64,000 nucleotides of DNA from G963668605 sp963668605 (GTDB lineage Bacteria; Acidobacteriota; Terriglobia; Bryobacterales; Bryobacteraceae). The notes under the pieces were generated by a model, which saw only the letters and a list, made by a program, of their open reading frames with translations, was not told where the DNA came from and searched no databases. Each line of letters starts with the position of its first letter. The first letter of the stretch is position 1. Below are positions 53,007-60,847 of the stretch, piece by piece. The stretch spans positions 3,534,001 through 3,598,000 of the forward strand of contig OY764903.1 of assembly GCA_963668605.1 (NCBI GenBank), given 5' to 3'. The position numbers were made by a program, and so were the translations under genes.

Positions 53007-54524
53007 TCAGGGCCGGGTGCGGCCCGAGGTGCGAATGGTTTCCAGACGCGCCGATAGTTCTTTCACCTTTTCCGGGAAGCGCCCGGCCAGATTGACCTTT
53101 TCTCCGACATCCTCGGAGATATTGTAGAGTCGCGCTTCGGGGAAATTTCCGAGTTCGTGTCCGCCGGGGCCCGGGGTTCTTTCCCGGCCCTTGTTGGGCG
53201 TGATCAGCTTCCAATCGCCCACGATCAGCGAAAGCGTCCCGGCATGTTCGACAAGATGATCCCGGCCGGTCTTCGAGTCGCCCAGCAAAGCGGGCAAGAC
53301 GTTGAAGCTATCGGGCCCGGAATTCGCCGCCAGTTTCTGTCCGGTCAGTGCGGCGAAGGAGTGCAACAGATCCACCTGGCCAAGCAGTGCGCCGGAGACG
53401 CCCGGCTTGACGCGGCCCGGCCAGCGCACCAGGAACGGCACGCGCGTACCGCCATCGAAGTTACTGGATTTTCCGCCGCGCAAGGGGCCAGCCGGCAGGT
53501 GGCTGCCGTTCTTCTCCACCGCCTCATCTTTGTAGCCGTTGTCGAGCACGGGTCCGTTGTCGCTCGACAAAATGACCAGCGTATTCTCCGCAAGTTTGTT
53601 GCGTTCGAGCGTATCGAGGATCTGGCCGACCGTCCAGTCGAACTGCATAATCGCGTCGCCGCGCGGTCCCATTCCGGTCTTGCCTACAAAGCGCGTATTA
53701 GGAACGCGGGGCACGTGGATGTCGTGCGTAGCGAGATAGAGGAAAAACGGCGCCTTGGAATTTTTCTCGATGAAGCGCTGAGCCTTCTCCGTCAGCACGT
53801 CGGCGATATTCTCGTCGACCCAGCGCGCCGACTTGCCGCCGCTCATGTAGCCGATACGGCTGATGCCATTGACAATGGTGTTGTCGTGCCCTTGGCTCGG
53901 GTGCATTTTGAGCAACTCGGGATGCTCCGCGCCGGTGGGTTCGGAGCCGACCGGTTTGCCGTAGCTGACCTGAATCGGGTCCTTGGGATCGAGTCCCACG
54001 ACGCGCCTGTCTTCCACAAAGACGCAAGGCACGCGGTCGCCAGTGGCGGGAATGATAAAAGCGTAGTCGAAGCCGATCTCGAGCGGGCCGGGCTTAATTT
54101 CAGTATTCCAATTCAGGTCACCCGCGCCAAGGCCAAGATGCCACTTGCCGACAACGCCGGTGCGATAGCCCTTGCGCTGCAGCACGGATGCCATCGTCTC
54201 GCGGCCCGGCGCGACGATCAGGGCCGCGTCGCCCGGAAGAATCCCGGTGCCCGGTTTGCGCCAGGCATATTCGCCGGTCATCATGGCATAGCGCGAAGGC
54301 GTGCAAACGGCCGAGGGAGAGTGGGCGTTGGTGAAGCGCACACCTGCGGCTGCGAGCCTGTCGACATTGGGCGTCTTGAAGCGCGACGCTCCGTAGCAGC
54401 TTACGTCGCCGTAGCCGAGGTCGTCCGCATAAATCAACACGACGTTCGGCGGGCGGGCGGCTGCCAAAGCGCGGCCGCGGTAGAGAAAAGGAAAGGCCGA
54501 CAAAAGAAATTGGGATCGGGTCAT
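53007..54524 (-). CDS. type I sulfatase, exported
   Basis: 505 residues. A signal of Sec type (LLSAFPFLYRGRALAAA), VVLIYADDLGYGDVSCYG, formylglycine motif CTPSR (Cys74), VVGKWHLGLG, SSDNGPVLDNGYKDE and a standard C-terminal subdomain. It is the fourth S1 sulfatase of the window, in the same direction as GH27 with an 11-base gap, so probably coexpressed with it. ATG 54524 begins the signal peptide; the frame runs 39 codons further upstream without homology. The C-terminal end is close to the consensus, so no truncation is suspected. Confidence 0.92.
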   Translation of the reverse strand: MTRSQFLLSAFPFLYRGRALAAARPPNVVLIYADDLGYGDVSCYGASRFKTPNVDRLAAAGVRFTNAHSPSAVCTPSRYAMMTGEYAWRKPGTGILPGDAALIVAPGRETMASVLQRKGYRTGVVGKWHLGLGAGDLNWNTEIKPGPLEIGFDYAFIIPATGDRVPCVFVEDRRVVGLDPKDPIQVSYGKPVGSEPTGAEHPELLKMHPSQGHDNTIVNGISRIGYMSGGKSARWVDENIADVLTEKAQRFIEKNSKAPFFLYLATHDIHVPRVPNTRFVGKTGMGPRGDAIMQFDWTVGQILDTLERNKLAENTLVILSSDNGPVLDNGYKDEAVEKNGSHLPAGPLRGGKSSNFDGGTRVPFLVRWPGRVKPGVSGALLGQVDLLHSFAALTGQKLAANSGPDSFNVLPALLGDSKTGRDHLVEHAGTLSLIVGDWKLITPNKGRERTPGPGGHELGNFPEARLYNISEDVGEKVNLAGRFPEKVKELSARLETIRTSGRTRP

Positions 54525-54559
54525 CGTTACTAAGTTATCGCAACCGGAGGGCGCAGGCG

Positions 54560-54669
54560 GAAGCGTCTTGAATCGCAGCCTCCGGTCACTGTCGTTCCCG
54601 GCGCCGTTGGGAAGTTGGGCGCATGATACAAGACGCTTCAACGGTGCCTGGAGCGCTAGCGACCGGAGG
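54560..54669. repeat. interleaved inverted repeats between the dehydrogenase and sulfatase genes
   Basis: GAAGCGTCTTG (54560-54570) is the inverse of CAAGACGCTTC (54629-54639), and CCTCCGGTC (54579-54587) is the inverse of GACCGGAGG (54661-54669). The order A-B-A'-B' is that of a pseudoknot. A related GGAGGGCGCAGGCGGAAGC stands at the left end, so the unit also has a partial direct repeat. Confidence 0.5.
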
Positions 54670-54678
54670 CGGAAGCAA

Positions 54679-55650
54679 TTAGTATTTTGCCAACCAGCGG
54701 GCCTTTTCGAGCAACTTGGCTACGTTCGGCAGAAACGCCTCTTCGAGCGGCAAGCTATAGGGCACGGGGGTATCTGGCGCAGTCAGGCGCAGCACAGGGG
54801 CGTCGAGGTACTCGAATGCGTTTTCAGTAATGCGCGCGGATAGTTCGCCGCCGATGCCGCCCGTCAGCGTGTCCTCGTGCAGCAGAATGACCTTGGATGT
54901 CTTCTTCACGCTAGCGAGCACGCTCTCCTCGTCGATCGGGAGCAGCGTGCGCAGGTCGACGATCTCCATCGAGATTCCCTCGGCAGCCAATATTTCGGCG
55001 GCTTCGGCGGCGGTGTGAACCATCGCGCCGTAGGTAATCACCGAGAGATCCGTACCTTCGCGGAAGACGCGCGCCTTGCCGATCGGCACCGTGTAGTCGC
55101 CCTCCGGCAGATCCTCTTTGATGCGCCGGTAGAGCGCTTTGTGCTCGAAGAACAGCACTGGATCGTTGTCGCGGATGGCGGACTTGATCAGACCCTTGGC
55201 GTCGTAGGCCGTCGCCGGTGCGATCACCTTCAGGCCCGGCGTGTGGACGAACCACGCTTCGGGATTTTGCGAGTGGAACGGGCCGCCATGGATACCGCCG
55301 CCGGATGGAGCGCGCACAACGATGGGCACCGAAGCGCCCCAACGATAGCGGCACTTCGCGGCGAAGTTCACGATCTGGTCGAAGCCGCAGGTGATGAAGT
55401 CGGAGAACTGGATTTCAGCCACGGGACGCAGTCCCATCAGGCCAGCACCGATGGAGGCGCCGATAATGGCGGATTCCGAGATCGGAGTGTCGACCACGCG
55501 CTTCTCGCCAAACTGATCGAGCATCCCAGCCGTCACTTTGAACGCACCACCGTACACGCCGATATCCTCGCCAATGAGAAAAACGTCGGGATCGCGTTCC
55601 ATCTCTTCCCTGATGCCTTCGCGAATTGCTTCGAGGTAAGTGGTGGCCAT
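54679..55650 (-). CDS. 2-oxoacid (pyruvate/acetoin type) dehydrogenase E1 component, beta subunit
   Basis: 323 residues. TTYLEAIREGIREEMERDP at the N-terminus, FLIGEDIGVYGGAFKVT, then DTPISE and the conserved RAPSGGGIHGGPFHSQ are typical of the TPP-dependent E1 beta subunit. The C-terminal transketolase domain follows (VIDL-like EIVDLRTLLPIDEESV). With E1 alpha it decarboxylates pyruvate, acetoin or branched 2-oxoacids. The start ATG 55650 follows the alpha stop by one base (TGAGATG). No E2 or E3 gene is nearby, so these are encoded elsewhere. Confidence 0.92.
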   Translation of the reverse strand: MATTYLEAIREGIREEMERDPDVFLIGEDIGVYGGAFKVTAGMLDQFGEKRVVDTPISESAIIGASIGAGLMGLRPVAEIQFSDFITCGFDQIVNFAAKCRYRWGASVPIVVRAPSGGGIHGGPFHSQNPEAWFVHTPGLKVIAPATAYDAKGLIKSAIRDNDPVLFFEHKALYRRIKEDLPEGDYTVPIGKARVFREGTDLSVITYGAMVHTAAEAAEILAAEGISMEIVDLRTLLPIDEESVLASVKKTSKVILLHEDTLTGGIGGELSARITENAFEYLDAPVLRLTAPDTPVPYSLPLEEAFLPNVAKLLEKARWLAKY

Positions 55651-55651
55651 C

Positions 55652-56680
55652 TCAGTTTTCCCTGGCCTGCTCATAGACGTTGTCGCCGAGTTCGGAAGCG
55701 TCGGGCAAGGGACTATTTTCGGCCCACTCGATCGCCTCGTCCACTTCCGCGCGAATGCGTGCGTGGACGGAGTCGATGTCTTTCTGAGAGCTCCAGCGCT
55801 CCTTCAAGATGCGCTTCTCGATGAACTGGATAGGATCCTTGGCCCGCCAATCTTCAAACAGATGCTTGGGAACGTAGTCGGCAGGATCGTGCGCCGAGTG
55901 CCCAGTCATGCGGAACGTCTTGCACTCGATCAGCGAGGGACCGGCGCCTGCCCTGGCGCGGTCGATGGCGCGTTGCGTGGCGGCGTTCACGGCAAACACG
56001 TCATTGCCATCGACGATTTCGCCGGGCATGTTGTAGGCCGCGGCACGGTCGGCAACATTCTCGCAGGCCATTTCCTTGCAATTCGGCGTCGAGTACGCGT
56101 AGCCGTTGTTGTTGCAGATATAGACGACCGGCGCCTTCAGCACGGACGCCATGTTGAGCCCCTCGTGCCAATCGCCGCGGCTCGTCGCGCCATCGCCGAA
56201 AAAGCAGAGCGCAACGTCTTTCGTGCCTCGATACTGGAACGACATTGCCGCGCCGCAGGCCACCGGGACCGAAGCCGCCATGGCGCTGATGATGGCAACG
56301 ATGCGCAGCTTCATATCGCCCATGTGCATGTTGCCGTCCTTGCCGCGCGTCATGCCGCCGATGCGTCCCATGTACTGCGCGATGATCTGGCGCGCCGGAA
56401 CGCCGCGGATCAGATACAGACCGAGGTCGCGATGGCAGGGGAAAAGCACGTCGCCGGGAAGGGCCGCGAGCCCGGCGCCGACGCAGATCGCCTCCTGGCC
56501 GCGTCCCACATAGACGCCGCCGAGAATTTTCCCCTGCCGGTAGAGCTTGCGTTCGATGCGTTCTTCCACTTCGCGCATCAGCGCGGCGAAGTAGAGGGCA
56601 TCGCGCGCGAAAGCCGCTTCCGAACCGGAGGCGTGGCTCGCGAGAGAGGCTGGAATAGGAGTAGGTTTTACGGCCGACAT
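55652..56680 (-). CDS. 2-oxoacid dehydrogenase E1 component, alpha subunit
   Basis: 342 residues. GVYVGRGQEAICVGAGLAAL at the N-terminal part and the TPP/Mg motif GDGATSRGDWHEGLNMA ending in NNNGYAYSTP are diagnostic. The loop TGHSAHDPADYVP has Ser residues at the phosphorylation-loop position of mitochondrial E1 alpha, but the loop itself is conserved widely. It forms an alpha2-beta2 tetramer with the next gene. Located upstream of the beta gene in one operon. Confidence 0.93.
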   Translation of the reverse strand: MSAVKPTPIPASLASHASGSEAAFARDALYFAALMREVEERIERKLYRQGKILGGVYVGRGQEAICVGAGLAALPGDVLFPCHRDLGLYLIRGVPARQIIAQYMGRIGGMTRGKDGNMHMGDMKLRIVAIISAMAASVPVACGAAMSFQYRGTKDVALCFFGDGATSRGDWHEGLNMASVLKAPVVYICNNNGYAYSTPNCKEMACENVADRAAAYNMPGEIVDGNDVFAVNAATQRAIDRARAGAGPSLIECKTFRMTGHSAHDPADYVPKHLFEDWRAKDPIQFIEKRILKERWSSQKDIDSVHARIRAEVDEAIEWAENSPLPDASELGDNVYEQAREN

Positions 56681-56753
56681 ACCAATTGAAAAGTATACGC
56701 TATTCGCCGAATACTCCGGCGGGCCGCCGGCCGGATATCACTGCTGGAGACGC

Positions 56754-57989
56754 CTAGATGAACTTGTACTCGCCCGGAACCGGTCTCGGCGGCATCGTCA
56801 TCTTCATGTCGTAGTCGAAGGCCTTCGGCTGGAGATCCTGCTTGGAGTTCATGATCATATCCCAAGTGATTTCGATGCCGGAGTATGCCGATTCGCGCGC
56901 CATGATGCAGGTGAGCGTGCTCTCGGCAACCGCAGGGCCTGCGTTGATGTAAGGAATCTCGCCCCGAATGCTTTGCACCAGATTGATGTGCTCCTGCACG
57001 TAGGGATTTTCGCCCTTCGAACCAAGGTCAAGGCCGTTGGTGCGTCCCTTCGTGCCCACGATGTCGTCCCAGACTTTGCGGTAGCAACCCGACGGATACT
57101 GGCGGCACACGCTCGACAGGCGCACTCCGTTGGCGTACACGAAATCGGAACTGAGATGGTCGTAAATGTTGCCGTAGAGTTCGGTCGGCGGACGCCAGGC
57201 GACACCGCCGGAGGCCACTACCTTCACCGGATGCGTGCCCATAAAATAGTTCATCGTGTCGATATTGTGGAAATGCTGCTCAACGATCTGGTCGCCGCAA
57301 ATCCACAGGAACGAGTACCAATTGCGATGCTGCCAAGTCATGTCGCCCCACTTCGGGTCGCGCTCCTTGGCGTGCATCACCGGCCCGCTGAGATAACTTG
57401 CGTATAGCGCGACGATATCGCCAATCGCACCGTTGCGAACCTTGTCGAGCGTCTCGATGTATTCGCGCTGCGAGCGGCGCTGCGCTCCGGAGACGACGGT
57501 CAGCTTTTTCTGTTTGGCCTTCTCGCAAGCGGCCAGAAAGCGCCGCACGCCCACCGGGTCCGTCGCGATCGGCTTCTCGCAGAAGACGTGCTTGCCGGCG
57601 TTGACGGCTGCTTCGAAGTGCTCCGGCCGGTAGCCGGGCGGCGTCGTGAGCATCACGATGTCGACGTCGGACTGGATCAGTTTCTTGAAAGCATCGAAGC
57701 CGGTGAAGCGGTGGTCCGGCGCAACGTTCACCTTGGCCTGCTCGGGCGTCTTCTTCAGTTTGCCGAGGGACGCTTCGAGTTTGTCTTCGAACACGTCTGC
57801 CAGGGCGACGATCTCGACGTTCTCATTGCCCTGCAAAAACTGTTGGGCCGCTTGGGTCCCGCGGCCGCCGCAACCGACCAGGCCGGCCTTCAATTTCTCC
57901 TTGCCGGCGCCACGCACCAACTCGGGACGGACGATGGTGAACGCCGTGGCGCCCGCCGAAAGCATTGATCTTCGTGTAACACCAGACAT
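56754..57989 (-). CDS. exported Gfo/Idh/MocA oxidoreductase, copy 1
   Basis: 411 residues. A Tat-type N-terminus (TRRSMLSAGATAFTIV) leads into a Rossmann domain (AGLVGCGGRGTQAAQQFL) with the family's EKPIATD motif. A substrate domain ends in MTMPPRPVPGEYKFI. Such exported members act on sugars or inositols with a retained NAD(P) and are very common in planctomycetes and acidobacteria. Very similar to the next gene upstream, so a tandem duplication. AAGGAG precedes the ATG at 57989. Confidence 0.87.
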   Translation of the reverse strand: MSGVTRRSMLSAGATAFTIVRPELVRGAGKEKLKAGLVGCGGRGTQAAQQFLQGNENVEIVALADVFEDKLEASLGKLKKTPEQAKVNVAPDHRFTGFDAFKKLIQSDVDIVMLTTPPGYRPEHFEAAVNAGKHVFCEKPIATDPVGVRRFLAACEKAKQKKLTVVSGAQRRSQREYIETLDKVRNGAIGDIVALYASYLSGPVMHAKERDPKWGDMTWQHRNWYSFLWICGDQIVEQHFHNIDTMNYFMGTHPVKVVASGGVAWRPPTELYGNIYDHLSSDFVYANGVRLSSVCRQYPSGCYRKVWDDIVGTKGRTNGLDLGSKGENPYVQEHINLVQSIRGEIPYINAGPAVAESTLTCIMARESAYSGIEITWDMIMNSKQDLQPKAFDYDMKMTMPPRPVPGEYKFI

Positions 57990-58050
57990 AAGATTCTCCT
58001 TGGAATGCGGCCGCGAAGGAGCTTGGTAGCCTTCGCGGCCGGCTGGTTTG

Positions 58051-59349
58051 TTAGATGAACTTGTATTGGCCGGGAACGGGCAGCGCCGGCACACCCATTT
58101 TCAGATCGTAATCGAACGACTTGGGCTGGAGATCCTGCTTGGAGTTCATGATCATGTCCCAGGTAATCTCCAGGCCCGAGTAAGCCGACTCGCGGGCCAT
58201 GATGCAGGTCATCGTGCTCTCTGCCACCCGCATTCCAAAATTAAGATACGGACCGCTGCCGCGAATGCTGGCGACCAGGGCCATGTGCTCGCGAACATAT
58301 GGGTTTTCGAGCGGGTCGGCGGACTTGCCGCGAGCATTCTGCTTGACGTTGCCGCCGAGGTCGTGTCCGTCGCTGCGGCCCTTCGTGCCGACGATCAACT
58401 CACTGATGTTCGTATAGGGTTTGGGGTCCACATCGCGCGGAAACTGGCGGGCGTGGCTCGACATGTGAACACCATTCGGATAGACGAAGTCCGAAACAAT
58501 ATGGTCGTAAATGTTTCCGTAGATTTCGGTGCGCGGACGCCAGATTGCGCCGCCGCTGGCAACCACCTTTTCCGGGTGCCCGCCCATGACCCAGTTGCAG
58601 ACGTCAATGTTGTGCAGATGCTGCTCGACGACCTGATCGCCGCACAGCCAGACGAACGAGTACCAGGCACGATGCTGCCAGGTCATATCGCCCCACTTGG
58701 CATCGCGCGCTTTCTGCTGAATCACGGGGGTGCCGATCCAGTTGGCGTACAACGCGGAGATCTCGCCGATCGCTCCGTCGTTGATCTTTTTCACCGTCTC
58801 CTGATAATCGCGGGCGAAGCGGCGCTGTGCGCCGGAGACGACCGTTAGCTTTAGTTCTTCGGACTTTTTCGCGGCGGCCATGAATCGCCGCACGCCTACC
58901 GGGTCCGTACCAAACGGCTTCTCGCAGAAGACGTGCTTCTTGGCATTGATGGCGGCTTCGAAGTGCTCCGGACGGTAGCCGGGCGGTGTTGCAAGGATCA
59001 CGAAGTCGATGTCGGAGGCGAGCACTTTCTTAAAAGCGTCGAAGCCGACGAAGCGGTGCTCCGGATCCACCTTGATGCGCGCGCCGATCTCCGGCTTGTC
59101 TTTGTTCTTCTTGATGGAGGCTTCCAGCTTATCTTCAAAGATGTCGCCCATGGCGACGAGTTCGACGTTGGGATCACCCGTGAGGAGATTCTCGACCGCC
59201 TGCGTGCCACGGCCGCCGCAGCCGACGAGACCGGCTTTCAGCTTTTCTTTGCCTGCGCCGCGAACGAGTTCGGGCTTCACGATAAGGAACGAAGCTGCGG
59301 CCGCGCCGGCCGCGAAGGATCTTCGGGAGGGAACAGAATTATTTTGCAT
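58051..59349 (-). CDS. exported Gfo/Idh/MocA oxidoreductase, copy 2
   Basis: 432 residues. The N-terminus (NNSVPSRRSFAAGAAAASFLIV) is a Tat-like signal. The Rossmann core (AGLVGCGGRGTQAVENLL), the EKPFGTD motif and a C-terminus ending VPALPVPGQYKFI are close to copy 1. The intergenic gap is 61 bases. Compared with copy 1 it has an insertion of about 15 residues around NVKQNARGKSADP. The pair may have divided substrates between them. Confidence 0.87.
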   Translation of the reverse strand: MQNNSVPSRRSFAAGAAAASFLIVKPELVRGAGKEKLKAGLVGCGGRGTQAVENLLTGDPNVELVAMGDIFEDKLEASIKKNKDKPEIGARIKVDPEHRFVGFDAFKKVLASDIDFVILATPPGYRPEHFEAAINAKKHVFCEKPFGTDPVGVRRFMAAAKKSEELKLTVVSGAQRRFARDYQETVKKINDGAIGEISALYANWIGTPVIQQKARDAKWGDMTWQHRAWYSFVWLCGDQVVEQHLHNIDVCNWVMGGHPEKVVASGGAIWRPRTEIYGNIYDHIVSDFVYPNGVHMSSHARQFPRDVDPKPYTNISELIVGTKGRSDGHDLGGNVKQNARGKSADPLENPYVREHMALVASIRGSGPYLNFGMRVAESTMTCIMARESAYSGLEITWDMIMNSKQDLQPKSFDYDLKMGVPALPVPGQYKFI

Positions 59350-59449
59350 GGTTCTACCTAGTGGACGAAGTCATTGTATAAGAAAGTGATGACTCATACT
59401 AATTTTGCAGCCATGCATGGCGCGCGGCAACAGTGAAAGAATAAAAAAT

Positions 59450-60847
59450 ATGTCACCTGAAGAGTTTCGCAAGTCCGGCCATGAAGTGGTGGATTGGATC
59501 GCCGGCTATCTCGAAAACATACGCCAATATCCGGTACTGTCGCGGAATTCGCCCGGCGACCTGACGGCGGCCCTTCCGCAACGGGCGCCCGAAGCCGGCG
59601 AGCCGATGGATCGCATTCTCGACGACTTCCGCACGCTGATCGTGCCCGCTTTGACTCATTGGAATCATCCCGCTTTCTTCGGCTATTTTTCCACCTCTGC
59701 GTCCGGTCCGGGCATTCTCGGCGAGATGCTGACGGCCGCATTGAACGTGAACGGAATGGTCTGGAAGTCCTGCCCAGCGGTGACTGAGTTGGAGCAAGTT
59801 ACGCTGGCGTGGCTGCGCGAATGGATGGGACTGCCCGGGGATTGGTTCGGAGTAATTAACGACACCGCGTCGATCAACGTCTTTCATGCCATCGCCGCGG
59901 CGCGGGAGCGAATGGAGCCAACGGCGCGTTCGATCGGTGGGTCGGGCAAGTTGACGCTGTACACGTCGGAGGAGGCACACTCGTCCGTGGAGAAGGGCGC
60001 GATCGCGCTCGGCCTCGGGCAGCAAAACGTGCGCAAAGTTCCGGTCGATGCCGAATTTCGTATGCGGCCCGACGCCCTGCGCGCGATGATCGTGCAGGAT
60101 CTCGCCGCTGGAAAGCAGCCTTTCTGCATCGTCGCCACGACGGGCACGACGTCGACCACTTCGGTCGATCCGGTAGCAGCCATCGCAGACATCGCCGAGC
60201 AATACGGCCTATGGCTGCACGTGGATGCGGCCTACGGCGGACCGGCCGCGATTCTGCCCGAACTCCGCCCCCTGTTTGACGGTATCGAACGCGCGGATTC
60301 GCTAGTGGTCAATCCGCATAAGTGGCTGTTTACGCCCAGCGATTGCAGCCTGCTCTACACGAAGCATCCGGACATGCTGTGTCGCGCGTTCTCGCTGGTG
60401 CCCGAGTACTTAAAGACGGCCCAGGACACGCAAGCCGTGAATCTGATGAACTACGGCGTTCCGCTCGGCCGCCGTTTCCGCGCACTAAAGCTGTGGTTCA
60501 TCATGCGGCACTACGGACGGGAAGGTGTGTGCGCCACGCTGCGCAACCACATCGCCTGGGCGCGGGAACTCGCCGCCGTCGTAGAAGCGGACCCGGCATT
60601 TGAAGTCTGCGCGCCTGTGCCGTTTTCGTTGGTCTGCTTCCGCTATCGAGGCAGCGATGCACAGAACCAGGAGTTGATGGATGCGGTGAACGCGACCGGC
60701 AAGGCATTCCTCTCGCATACGGTATTGCACGGTCGATTCGTGATTCGCTGGGCTCTCGGCAATATCGCGACGACGCACGCAGACGTGTTCGATACCTGGG
60801 AACTGGTCCGCAAGTTCGCACCGCGGCCCGCGCTTAGTTCACAGTAA
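59450..60847 (+). CDS. group II PLP-dependent decarboxylase (aromatic-L-amino-acid decarboxylase-like)
   Basis: About 465 residues. It begins MSPEEFRKSGHEVVDWIAGYL, the standard start of the family; the upstream TTG at 59405 would add 15 unrelated residues. The key motifs are HWNHPAFFGYFSTSASGPGIL, LHVDAAYGGPAA and the PLP lysine of NPHKWLFTPSDCS. It would decarboxylate tyrosine, tryptophan, dopa or a related acid. The gene overlaps the convergent histidine kinase gene by 14 bases and is divergent from the Gfo/Idh/MocA pair. Confidence 0.9.
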   Translation: MSPEEFRKSGHEVVDWIAGYLENIRQYPVLSRNSPGDLTAALPQRAPEAGEPMDRILDDFRTLIVPALTHWNHPAFFGYFSTSASGPGILGEMLTAALNVNGMVWKSCPAVTELEQVTLAWLREWMGLPGDWFGVINDTASINVFHAIAAARERMEPTARSIGGSGKLTLYTSEEAHSSVEKGAIALGLGQQNVRKVPVDAEFRMRPDALRAMIVQDLAAGKQPFCIVATTGTTSTTSVDPVAAIADIAEQYGLWLHVDAAYGGPAAILPELRPLFDGIERADSLVVNPHKWLFTPSDCSLLYTKHPDMLCRAFSLVPEYLKTAQDTQAVNLMNYGVPLGRRFRALKLWFIMRHYGREGVCATLRNHIAWARELAAVVEADPAFEVCAPVPFSLVCFRYRGSDAQNQELMDAVNATGKAFLSHTVLHGRFVIRWALGNIATTHADVFDTWELVRKFAPRPALSSQ

